Positions 30,601-41,400 of a DNA stretch of 64,000 bases are shown here, in pieces. How positions within the stretch are numbered: the stretch's first letter is position 1; every line of letters starts with the position of its first letter. The translations under genes were made by a program, and so were the position numbers. The notes below the pieces were generated by a model. It had not been told where the DNA came from. It ran no database searches and saw only the letters and a program-made list of their open reading frames with translations. Source of the stretch: Alviniconcha marisindica (lineage: Eukaryota; Mollusca; Gastropoda; Provannidae); NCBI GenBank assembly GCA_018857735.1, contig JABMCL010003843.1:96001-160000 (forward strand), given 5' to 3'.

Positions 30601-32136
30601 CTGCGCAGTTCTCTTATCTATGCGTGTGCGTGAGGATTTTGGGTGTGTTGAGAAATTGTCTGCTGCTGAGCAAATAAAGCCTGATTGCTGCCGTCCGCCT
30701 GCTGTGGTCTCCATTTCGAAAGACTCCGCTGCCTGTGTCCTGTCCTTCTACCACTCCACTCCATTACATCTGTATTAATCTTGTTGTTGTATACATGTAT
30801 GCATACATAAATTGTCATACTTTTACATGTATATAAGTTATACCACACATAAATTATCATACTTTCATACAATCATAGGGTAATTTCCTATTTTTAGTTT
30901 CCTAAATGGTACATTACTGCTTTCATTTCACAATTCCAGTTTTTGTTCACTTTTTATCTTTTGGGTTGCACATAATTTACAGTTTGGAATGCCACTCTGA
31001 TTCGGTGATTCAGCCTTGGAACTAACATTACGGGATGCAATACTTTTTATGTATTATATTTCAAGCTGACTTTGCAGAACTTTCAGATCCCCACCCCCAC
31101 CTACTCCCTATGAGTCTACTGTAAAGTGTAAGTCTATGACAAAGCCCTATGTTAGTTATGAGTTTATCCTTCTGATTTTGAATCCACCATTTTGCACTGT
31201 TTACATTAATTACATTTACAGTGTCAGTGAAAAAAGCATGAAGTACTGATTTGGGTGTCTGGACTGATACACTATACAGGCATTAAATGTGTGTTCAGTA
31301 AGTAACACACATCCAAAAATTAAACAAGGACGAAGGTACTGTTTCATGAGGCTGAATGTTGTGGGGTTTTTTTCCAAACAGCACGTGCAAGTTGACCTCT
31401 GGGACCACATCGGTAGGTAGACTGGCCTAAGCTGAATACTTGAAAGCTAGATAGTGATGCGCCCCCCCCTCCTGCCTCCCCGCCCCCCCCCCCCCCCATT
31501 CTCTCTCTCTTCTTCTTTTTAACAAGTAGTGAGTACCTTCTTATGTCACTAGTGACTAGATCTTATCTTTTAAAGTTGATCAGTCTATGCAAGAAGAAAA
31601 CTAAACCCAAAAATGAACAAGAAAGGGAAGTGGAACAGTGGAAGTGAAATGACGGAAGCAATAGTTCAGCACACCAAAGTCAAAAATTAGTTATTTTATA
31701 GTATTAATATTGTTAATTATAGTTTATACCCCCCTTTTTTTCTTTTTAAGACTATAGTTAACAGTACAACGTTTGCCTCTCTCATTGCGGAGTCAGCTCC
31801 TCGATGATCGGGATATAAACTGTCACGAAGAAGGAAAGGATGAGGACAAGAAGCAGATCTAAAATTGTAAAAATGAGTAAAGTTAAAAGTAGTGAAAACC
31901 GACTGAGAGTGAGATAGCTGAATGAAGAGAAAAAAAAGCATAAATTACTACAGTGTAACACTAACAGTATACAAATGTCATGCCATGAAAAATTGCTCTA
32001 ATCGCAACGAATGGTAAAATGTACATTCACAACTAAAAAACACACATAAAAACGGGCTTTCTTTGGGTAACGTTCGAGATTAGTTAGCAAACCAAATTGG
32101 CCCTTGCCATCTTACGTTATCCTGCACGTCGGCCAT
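25441..32136 (-). CDS. SYF2: Pre-mRNA-splicing factor SYF2
   Basis: Coding exons on the minus strand: 32136-32116, 29353-29264, 28550-28425, 27874-27757, 27081-26991, 26434-26336, 25606-25441. They total 711 nt, 236 aa plus TGA, close to the 243 aa of human SYF2. Diagnostic blocks: [46 protein letters not shown], and the nearly invariant end YINERN...KFNKK...[23 protein letters not shown]2 is a nuclear component of the Prp19-associated/active spliceosome that binds SYF1 and CRNKL1 (family knowledge). The first coding exon supplies only MADVQDN before an intron of about 2.8 kb; its ATG has a good context (GCAAAATGG) and an exact phase-0 junction. The N-terminus is shorter and unlike vertebrate SYF2, as is usual for this factor. 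The 3' UTR is about 300 bp. Confidence 0.97.
27150..27355. repeat. About 41-bp tandem repeat in a SYF2 intron, 5 copies
   Basis: Unit TGGCTGATCAGAAACGTATT followed by T[TC]AAG[TC]TCCAGGGTGTAAGTA; one copy lacks GTGTAAGTA. It starts about 70 bp upstream (in transcript terms) of the acceptor of exon 26991-27081. Confidence 0.9.
27591..27676. repeat. (GA)n(CA)n microsatellite
   Basis: About 30 bp of GA followed by about 50 bp of CA, about 80 bp downstream (transcript sense) of the donor of SYF2 exon 27757-27874. Confidence 0.97.
29084..29259. repeat. Perfect 88-bp tandem duplication overlapping a SYF2 5' splice site
   Basis: Bases 29084-29171 and 29172-29259 appear identical. The second copy abuts exon 29264-29353, whose donor GTATGTATGC runs into it. 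The first copy ends with the same GTATGTATGC on the minus strand, giving a second donor-like site 88 nt into the intron. Confidence 0.92.
29606..30769 (+). mobile_element. Possible solo LTR in SYF2 intron 1
   Basis: This 1.16-kb block is unlike its surroundings. It begins CTGTTAGTAACCCGGG and ends CCACTCCATTACAT, with a 5-bp direct repeat CTGTA on both sides (29601-29605, 30770-30774). Near its right end there is AATAAA at about 30674 followed by a GC-richer 95-bp tail, like the R-U5 end of an LTR. Termini are not a clean TG...CA, no ORF or second LTR is seen, so the call is tentative. Confidence 0.35.
31483..31497 (+). repeat. Poly-C tract (15 nt)
   Basis: C run (G on the SYF2 transcript strand) in SYF2 intron 1, preceded by other C-rich words and followed by (CT)n. 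Confidence 0.93.
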
Positions 32137-32370
32137 TTTGCTTGGTAGTCAGAGAGAGTTACATCCCTTGTAATTGCCTGAGATGCGTTCAGGACACCAT
32201 GCGAAATTAGTCTATCCTACGTTTGGTTTGCGTGCCTAGACCAACACAGAGTGGACTCTCTGCGGGCTCCTTGGCCTGCGCATAGCCCAGATTGTAACAA
32301 AGGGCCTAAAAGATCTTTAGTTAATAGTATGAATACACAACAATGTGTTGCATTCTACAACTACCCGCAC

Positions 32371-32412
32371 CCTGATATAACCACACTGGTTGGTTGACTG
32401 GGCATAAAACAC
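32371..32412 (-). repeat. Dispersed short motif, copy 3 (inverted)
   Basis: CCTGATATAACCACACTGGT then TGACTGGGCATAAAACACCA, the reverse complement of the core at 62232-62278. Confidence 0.65.
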
Positions 32413-32437
32413 CAACTTACTGACTTTCTACAACTAT

Positions 32438-32453
32438 CCCCCCCCCCCCCCCC
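32438..32453 (+). repeat. Poly-C tract (16 nt)
   Basis: C run just right of the dispersed motif, upstream of SYF2. Confidence 0.95.
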
Positions 32454-32809
32454 AAGATATACCTCAGTGAAGTACAAGTTCAAAAAGAGAGAGAGAAGAA
32501 GAAAGAAGTTAAAGTCTGATTCACAGAACTTTGAAATAAGCAAGATCCCTGAAAATGTGCATACTGTGTGTCCCTGTCAAAATAAATAAGCGTTTGTTTG
32601 AACCTTTTTTGTTTGGATCTTGTTTTAGCAAGATAGCAGTCATTCTGTTTCAGATTTATAAAATAAACAACACTCATAAAAATGCAAAAGGTTAAAACTA
32701 GAATTATCATGAGTTAAAACATGGCCCATCAAATAACAATTAAGCAAACATCAACATCCTTGGTCAGTTTTACATCACGTTTTTCTAGTCTAAATTGATT
32801 CAGGTTGTG

Positions 32810-32811
<2 letters not shown>

Positions 32812-32871
<60 letters not shown>
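32812..32871. repeat. (TG)n microsatellite
   Basis: About 30 TG units. A (CA)n run follows at 32996-33033. Confidence 0.97.
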
Positions 32872-32872
<1 letters not shown>

Positions 32873-32994
32873 GAGCATGCATGCTTATGTGTGAGTGTGT
32901 GTCTATCAGCTACCATCACACTGTGTAACCAAATTAACGGTTCTGATTAATACAAACAAATTTAATAAGGACAAACTGTTTTCATAAACTCTCA

Positions 32995-33035
<41 letters not shown>

Positions 33036-33778
33036 CAGCATCTGTTCAGCCTGTTCAGAACAGAACATTCTACCTCAGTGAAATAATTAATGGTTTGGTT
33101 TAATTTGCCCTTTATGCAGAATCAGTGACATATATATCATTATATGGCACACTTTTAAAAGACAATAATTAATATTAATGATTATTGAGTGCATGGTATT
33201 CAACAATTAGCAATTAATCTACTGGACACAGTACAGTATGTCAAAATAACAGTCTTGCAAGTTATCATGGGCTTTTGCAAAAGAATATTGCTCTCACACT
33301 GTAAAATCTTGACCAAACTGCATTCATATAATAATATGTACTATATTTAAATAATAATATGTATTGTATTAAATAATAATATGTATATTATATAACAGCA
33401 GTCTCTGTATGGCTAACTTGAACAAGTTCAAGCGATACTGATAATACTTTAATAGTTTATTGCCTGATTTTGACAGTTGCTAACTTGCTTTTAAAAGCAA
33501 TAAAGTTCCAACTCTGATAACTTGCTTCTACAGATACACAAGTTTCAATAATGAATAAGTTACATACAGTTATTACAACAGTAGACCTGGTGTGTTTTGT
33601 TGCCTGCCTGTGTGTGTAATTGTGATGTGCCTGTGCCTGAGACATCAGTAAGTTGAGTTTGCAAGTGCCTGTTGTCTGCTTCCAGTGACCAGATGTATTT
33701 TTTGCCTTTTTCTTCTCCTTCCTTATTTACCCTGCGCATCGCACACCAAGTCAAATAATTGTCAGCAGTGACAGCTCA

Positions 33779-33779
33779 C

Positions 33780-33815
<36 letters not shown>

Positions 33816-33828
33816 ATATATATATATA
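33779..33828. repeat. (TATC)n/(TA)n microsatellite
   Basis: About 8 TATC units followed by a short TA run. Confidence 0.97.
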
Positions 33829-35376
33829 TTTATGGGTCATTCTCAGAAACTATGTTCCAATACTGTGACATAGCTACCAAAAAATCTAAATGCTTTAAAA
33901 CTCCTAATATGTAAGTTTACTTGTTGTTTAACATCTATTGCATGTGAGGAATTGAAAGGGGAAAAAGATGAAGATAATCTGCACTATTTAGTCTACGTTC
34001 AACTTTAGTCAGACTGTTGGTGAAATGGTCTTTGTAAGTTTTGAAGTTGAAAAGATGAGAATGTTTTTAGTTCCGTCAATAGTTCGTTGGTACTGGGTCT
34101 TCGTGCGGTCGTGGGGTGCAGCAGTCTCCTTTCCCGTGTGAAGGATCGGCGGCGGTCAGTTCGCCGAGCCGCTGTAGACAAGCCTCCCTGTATATGCAAG
34201 GGCATGGAAGAGCTGCCTTCCCTATTCTGTTACTGACAAATTCTTCTTTTATTCCAAATTCTGGGCCATCGATGCCGTATTTATGAAGGTATAAAAGACC
34301 CTCCATTTTAATCCCCTGCACTCTTTGCCCGTCCCTAATAAGCCTTATGGTTTCTGTGGACGTTAAGCACCATGTTTACCTACTTACTTACTTATCCCCT
34401 GCACCACTCGCCCTCACAGAAGTTTAAGGACCGTGTGTCCTCTTTTGTAGTCACTTTGCCGAGCCTCCAGGTCAGTCTCCTAGTCAAAGTTTTTCATCGT
34501 GCAACTAGTGTTTGCTCAATTTAATCCACATTCAACAGGTTGTTTGACTATCTTTTCCTTCCTAGTTCCGACGATGTTTTATTGTTATAGTTTTTATGGT
34601 TTGAGATCTAGCTCGCTGATGTTTTATTATTTTTCACGTTCGCTAATGATTAAGTACAAGGGTAGCCACGAGATGTTTCAAATATATGAGTTATACACTT
34701 TTTTCATTTCATGATTGATGTGTTGAATCTCAAATGTGTTCGCTACCAGATGTTCTGACTGAGAGGCAGGTTCGTTATCCGGGCCTGGCTCCATTTTTTC
34801 CATTCTGATCTAAACCTCCTAATGGAGTTCCTTTATTTTACTGATTAGATAAAGCCTGTTCCGCGTATCCGCGATTAACAGGTTCGACTTCCTATTTACT
34901 ATTATGTGAAAGGCCAGCTCCGCGATAGTCGGCCGCGATTAGCTTTTTGACTTTTCCATAAATAATTCTCTGTGTATTCCATCTTCCACCATCCACAGAC
35001 TTGGAAGATACCTTAAAGTTTTCTTCTATAAATTCAGTGTAAGACCCTACTGAGAAATTTTAAGTGAGGCGATGTTTTTGATGAACACCGGTTGTGAACT
35101 GTCTTTCACAGGCACGGTTTGTAGCTCAAACTTTCGTAACCCGCACGAACGATTTTGTGTTGACTTATGTGTTATTTAAATCTCAGGGAATGAGACAACC
35201 AGATAAAGTTTACCCAGCTATATTGGCTTTTCGAACCTTTGTGCCTTCTAATCCCTTCTTTTGTCTGCTTATGACATGCTTGTGACTTACGTTTTTGATT
35301 CAATAATATTTGGAACTTTCACTGATTCTCCACTTGAATTCGAGTTGAAAGAGAGGTGGGAAGAGTGAGTGTGTGG

Positions 35377-35415
<39 letters not shown>

Positions 35416-36072
35416 GGATCACTTCCTGATACTGATAGTCATGAGATGCCACGTGCAAGTAATTAACGCAGACAGATGTTCCGCAGTATAACCTAACCTG
35501 CTAGCGTTCTCAGTCGCGGCAGTGGCCACAGAATCGCTCGACGACATTTGATCCCTTCAGTCACACACTAGAGATGTTGCAATAACTTATAATACTGAGG
35601 CAGCAGTACTGAAATTCTTAGATGTTATTTTGGTACATTCGTCTTTAACATCGTAATGAGAAGACACCGTTTCAGTTTCCCAGTTGCGAGTGAAACGGAA
35701 GGTCGAATTTCCGACTTCTACCTCGATTTAAAATAAAAGCAATCTTGTTGTTTGAAGTAAATGTTTTAACTGAAACCATATGCCCGAAAAATATTATGTT
35801 AGTCCATGACGGTAATTTCTGTGCCAGTTTAAAGAATTTTTTATCATCCCTCCAAACAGACCAGATTAAAAAAAAATCTCACTTCTACAAGTTCTTGAAT
35901 TTCTGATCGCAATCTATGACTACAACTTTGTTAACTGTTTGTTTATGAGTATATTTTTGAACTGTGAATCAGACTTCTACTTCTGTCCTTTTTCATTAAT
36001 TATTTATTTGTATTTGATTCTGGTATGTTCAGCATGGTTGACTTGATGATAGTGTCAAGTTTTTTTTGGATT

Positions 36073-36546
36073 GATTGATTGATGATCGCTTATATAGCGC
36101 TATTCTCCGTTCTCTTGAGCAGACTCACTGCGCTCGCATGTGATTCTACATGAGTGACTAGCTTTTTATAGCGCGTTTTTTCAGTTTTAAATATCCACCG
36201 AAGTGGTGTACTTAACAGCGCTGGCATGGCTGGTGCCACATGAAACTGCTGCCGTCTCGGCACAAGGTCTGTGTACACCATACAACCATGCACCATGTCA
36301 CTTCATGCAAAACCACATACGTAGGTGTATGCGTGTTTAGCTGTAACCTGCCACCTGCACTTTTGGCAGAATGACCGGGATCTTTCACGTGCTACTGCGG
36401 TAACACAGGGTGGAACGATACCGAAATTAGAGTCAGCACAAAGTCGACCCTGGAGAAGAAAATTCTCCCGCCGCTCCTGCAGGGATTCGAACCTGCGACC
36501 TTTCAATCACGAGTCCTGGCGCTCTAACCACTGAGCTATCCCCGCC
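36073..36546 (-). mobile_element. Full-length tRNA-derived SINE, family A
   Basis: The minus strand from 36546 starts GGCGGGGATAGCTCAGTGGT (A box), reaches GGTTCGAATCC (B box) at about 36490, then has a body of about 400 bp. It ends in a simple AATC tail (36066-36082). Head plus body plus tail is the classic layout of a Pol III SINE. The body is shared with 22738-23046, 4942-5190 and, inverted, 15645-15790. The tRNA-like part keeps both promoter boxes and may have been active recently. It is not scored as a tRNA gene because the head runs straight into the SINE body. Confidence 0.82.
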
Positions 36547-36653
36547 AAGTTACTACTTATACTGAAGCTGATTCACCTTTATTGCACTGTGTACTTGTGT
36601 ATGTGCCAGTGTGGCTGTGTGCACTTTCATGTATGTTTGTTAGCTGTGTATGT

Positions 36654-36675
36654 GGGGGGGGGGGGGGGGGGGGGG
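36654..36675 (+). repeat. Poly-G tract (22 nt)
   Basis: Uninterrupted G run about 110 bp right of the full SINE, intergenic. Confidence 0.97.
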
Positions 36676-36898
36676 ATGAGGTGGACAATGGTTATGTATT
36701 CATATTAAGTACATATTTTTTTCTTTTCTTTTTTCTTTAGAAAATTAGATGTGTCAAAGATGAAATAAATTCTGATACATATATCTATAGCTATGAACAA
36801 GAGTTAGACAGAGAAAACGTCATACGGTATTCATATTAAGTACGTTTTTTTATATATTTTTCTTTCAGTTGGTTAAAGAAACATTAAATTATTTTTCA

Positions 36899-36920
36899 CC
36901 CACACACACACACCACAACA

Positions 36921-36965
<45 letters not shown>
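36899..36965. repeat. (CA)n microsatellite
   Basis: CA repeat with two CACCACAA interruptions at its left end. Confidence 0.95.
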
Positions 36966-36967
<2 letters not shown>

Positions 36968-37293
36968 ATAGGTGCGAGAGTTGCTTATATGTTACACCAG
37001 AGAACATAACTTTGGTGTTGTTCCCGGCACCCAGCTAAATTCCCCAAAGGCGTAGAAATGGCAAACGTTAACATCTGAAAAGTGAAATTTATAGGTCTTC
37101 ATATTTGATCACGTATTGATCATGAATGAACACACCCATACATACACACTGACCGGTAAAGCCGAAACACACGCATGAGACCAAAGCTAAGCGAACAACT
37201 CTAAAGTGTGGTTCCTTCTTTGGCTTAGTTAACTTTAGTCCAGCTCTGGAACCGTGGTCGCTGGGTTGTATATATACAACCGGCAATGTTGGT

Positions 37294-37295
<2 letters not shown>

Positions 37296-37330
<35 letters not shown>
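37296..37330 (+). repeat. Poly-C tract (35 nt)
   Basis: The longest homopolymer of the window, followed by a short GC-rich stretch, about 1.15 kb upstream of the CCDC81 ATG. Confidence 0.97.
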
Positions 37331-37331
<1 letters not shown>

Positions 37332-38348
37332 CCGCCCTCGGCCATCCGGCCTACGGCGCCGCTGCTTGTTTCTGCTCTGGGTAATCTTTATTACTAACAA
37401 ATGTCAATCATCTTAGGGGTGGGCTAGTTTAGGCTTTAACAGAGGAAATGTGATGATGATATTTCTGTGGACGCCGTAAAGTACCACTATGCGACCGCCG
37501 AAACTGAGAAAGCGGAAAGCTGCCTTTGTCTTACTTAAGTTCTTCTAGTTATGCATTTAATTGTCTTGTTTTTGCATTTTGGGGGTCTGTAAAAAGCTAG
37601 TGCCTGTAAAAATGAGGGGGCGACGTCCTGCCGCGGGTTGTCATCTTTCTTCATACGTTACACTATCCTTGCATCGATCATCGCTGAAGCCGCCGACAGG
37701 CATGGCTATAATGAACTATAGCTCAGTGGATGATAAAATTCACTCGTTTCACCTTCTCAGTTTTTTCCCTTCAGTCTTGTAAAATATTTGTCTCTTTGGC
37801 TGTTATCTCAATTTGAAAAGTGAAAAATTTGCCGAAACTGAAATTGCACATTAGGCTAATCCTGTCTAATTATAACTTCAAACTGCGGATCATGCCGCCG
37901 CCTCCACTGACTTTCAGTTAGGCCGCTCAGTCAGGTTTAATTCTGTCAAGTTCAGTCAGTGAATCATTACATGATCTTCGATTAGTACTATCTTCATGCA
38001 AGCAAATGGATGTCCATACTTTCAGCTACAGGTATACATGCTTCCCGTGACAGTGGAAAGTATGACTAAACGCGAACCACCCGAACGTTTCCAGAAACTA
38101 GTAACTGGCCTTTAGGCGGTGGTGCGTAGTCAGTGATACTGAACGGGCCTCAGCTCCGTGTTTGTGATCAAACCAAAGCTACTGTTGTATTTTTTATGTC
38201 AAAGAATGAAAAGAATATATTGGTTAGAATAACTTTTTAATACTATCTATCGTTATTATTTAACTGTTTACAAATTTCAAATCAGTATGTACGAAAATTA
38301 CTTGGAAGTCGTACTACTGCGGTGACTCTGTTTGCTGTATGCACACCC

Positions 38349-38381
38349 AACCAATCACATTTCCGTTTCTGCCATAGCAAC
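38349..38381 (+). promoter_or_regulatory. CCAAT box and RFX X-box-like site upstream of CCDC81
   Basis: A CCAATCA motif at about 38350 is followed by GTTTCTGCCATAGCAAC at 38365-38381, about 95-110 bp before the ATG. The second matches the imperfect palindrome of X-boxes (GTNRCC...RGYAAC type), including the strong GCAAC half-site. X-boxes at this distance are typical of ciliary genes controlled by RFX factors (established). Its function here is inferred. Confidence 0.45.
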
Positions 38382-38475
38382 GTTGATAAGGTGCCTCTCG
38401 TAAAGCTAATGGCGACTTTGTTTTGCTCCTTTTTGAGATGATATTGTGTTATTGAACGGAGGGGTGCGAGTCAGA

Positions 38476-41400
38476 ATGCCAGAGTCATTGCAGAAGATTT
38501 TGGCTGATGCCAAAGGTGGAAAGTTTTCATCTATTACGGGATTGTCAGAAGATGGTAAGTGCATTCGCTTCCCAGTGTGCTTGAACTATTGGCGTCATTG
38601 AAATGCAACGGCATAATTTTTGTCTCCAAAACTTGAACGTTTGTTTGCACTGATACGTATGGTTCACTTCCATCTGTCAGTGTGCTTTACCAGTAATAAA
38701 CAACATTTTAGTTGGCCCTAGTCGGTGGATCTGCTTTCATAGGCAAGCTCGGTGTCGTTTTGACAAATGTCGCTGAAAAAGAAAAAGAAAAAAAAAAGAA
38801 AAAAAAAGCAGTGACTTACATGAAAACCATATTTCTTTCTTTTGTGACCAGTATATGAAACTGAGAGCTTCTTGTGTTTTATCCATGACATCAAAGGCAC
38901 ATTGGTAATGTCAAACTTAAACACGAGAAAGAGTGCAAAACACAGGAAAGAGCACTTGAAAAAAGCATGAGTAATGATGACAGTTTTTAAAATCAATATT
39001 AAGTCAGTGGTACTTTCAGGAACAAAATTATTATAGTGGATCATGTTCTTTCCAGCTGTATCAAGCATCTCTTTATTTTAAAATTAAGTCTGAGAAAGCT
39101 AAAGTTCTGACTTGTCAGTGAGGTTGTTCCCAGTAAACATGCTGAATCTGATTCAGAAGCATTTTGGTTACATCCAATTGTGGCCATTTCAGCCAGTGTG
39201 CAGCCAGATTCGGGGTGGATCTGACTTCCCACATCTGATTTGGTTCTTTCTTTTTTTCCAAAGAAGGCCTGGATCATATCATTCAAAACCAACCCAGATC
39301 TGATCTGGATTGCCTGTCATGTTTTGGTCAAATGCATCTGGTCTGGAAGCAAGCCAATGTGCAAGAATCATCTGGCCCAGTTCTGGCAAAACACAACTGG
39401 CCTGCTACCAGTTTCCCTCTTTCAGACTCAGTTGCAGTCTTCCACAGATTGCCCAGATCATATTGTGCAAAACCAGCCTGGATCTGATTTGGTTCTGACT
39501 GACTGTATCAGGCTTTAGCCAGACAGATCTGGTCCAGAAGCAAGCTGGTTTGCAAGAATCATCTGGCCTGCTTCTGGCCAATGCTTCAGAGCTGATCCGG
39601 ATCAGATGCAGATTGGATCTGGCATATTTACTGGGTTTGTACATAGCATTAATATGCAGAGAGTCTGGGGATTTCATTAAAAGCAAAACTGCCAAGTTGG
39701 AAAGCCAGCTAATATTGCTGGAAGTTAAAGGAAAAGTCCAAGGTTTTTAAGTATGCAAAATGACCATCAAAATGATTGACAAATGAGTCATTAGTCTGAG
39801 ATTTAATGAAATATTTGTTTAAAAAAGAGAGTTTATATTGGTTTTTAATCAATTTTATTTTCTGTAGGCTGGCTGAGACCGCTGTCTCGGGTTCTCCATC
39901 AGTCACTTGACTTTCTCGGAAGAGATGTCAGTCTGGGGAGTCAGTGCGGTTGCCATCTTAGATTGTTTATCGAATGTGCATGTGTGTGGTCGACAAAAAG
40001 CTCTAACAATGCCGGCCTGCTGTGCTGTAGCAAACTGTAACAACTCACAAGCAACCCAAAGCATAACTATGTACGAGTTCCCATGGAATCGACCCGCTGT
40101 GAGGCGAAAATGGGTCAAATTTGTACAATTCAAATGAGCTGACTTTGATGCTACGCCCAGTCACGCCCATTTGTGTAGTGAGCACTTCGCTGAGTGCAAT
40201 TTCGTAAACTTTATGGCAGAATACCAAATGGGGTTTGCCGAAGGGAATTTGTAGGGCTGTCCACAGGGTAACCGACTTGGAGTTTGAATCTCCAATGATA
40301 AAGCTGACGAGCAGCAAGCGCACAGCATCAAACCAAAAATTGGAGATACACTGATATCCTGAAACAAGTGCTAACAAGGCAAAGACAAAAAGTCTAACAA
40401 AGAATGCCTACGGCAGAAAAGGCCATGAAAGAATGAGACTGTACACAAATGCCTGTGGCAAAGAAAGAAAGAAAAGACCACAAATGCCTGTGGCAAAGAA
40501 AGAAAGACCAAACCACAAATGCTGGTTGCAAACGAAAAATGGCTGCCCTAATCAGGCAAGCAAACAGCTGACACCAAATGAAAGAAACAAAAACAGCTGA
40601 AAACACCTCAAAACCCCAAACGGTTGCCTACCTGCAAGCATAAGGTGGAAAACACACACACACAAAAAACACCACCAAATCACAACAGTCTAATAGACTA
40701 CTGTCTGCAACAAAGGAGTGGACGACTACAGTCATAAGAGCACAGAGCAAAAATAACTGCCAACGACAAACAGATGGAAAGCCAAACTAACCATAAATAA
40801 CTCTGAACTAACCCCTCACTCACCTGGCTTCCATCTAGAAAAACAAAGGCTGCAGACTGATAAAGCAAAATGCTAATCAGGACTACTGATGATAAAGCAT
40901 CAGGATGTAAACAAATGCAGACAACAAGAGAAATACAAAATGGCTGCCCCATCAGGCAAGCTAACAAGCGGGTACGAAATGGCCAATAAACCAAAGATTA
41001 AAAAAAGAAAAGAACGCATGGTGAAAAAGAAGGGGAAAAGAGAGAAAACAACAACACTTTCTGAAGAAAAAAAAGAGGAGGCAAGTAATGCCAGCGAGCA
41101 ACGGGACAAAGGCTGGATACACGTAATCCATGTACACAATACAACCCACTTAGCAGTGACAACAACATGGCAGGGCAACAGACACTCATGAACTACCCCA
41201 CACAAAGAAAGAATGAGAAGTCTCGTTAAACATCGAGACTACCCCCCTCACTCGTACATCATAAATGAACGATATAACTCGAGAAACAAAAGGGCAAGCC
41301 AAGAGAAAAAACAGTGAATGGCAAGAACTGGTAACTAGCCCAACCACAAACCCTAACCCAGGGAGGCCACAAAATCGCTAGTCTGTTGAACTAGAACAAA

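Larger units (their letters stand above)
32137..38475. other. Intergenic region between divergent SYF2 and CCDC81
   Basis: About 6.3 kb with no supported coding exon. It holds the short dispersed motif (32371), several microsatellites, poly-C and poly-G runs (32438, 36654, 37296), a full tRNA-derived SINE (36073-36546) and, near the right end, the CCAAT and X-box-like sites of CCDC81. The interval 33850-35370 shows nothing I can name except a repeat tail near 34345-34395 (TTTCTGTGGACGTTAAGCAC then a short ACTT repeat), also seen at about 60735. Confidence 0.6.

Noticed and set aside
36480..36546. Apparent tRNA gene on the minus strand
   Set aside because: A and B boxes are good, but it continues into a body shared with other copies, so it is a SINE head and not a tRNA gene.
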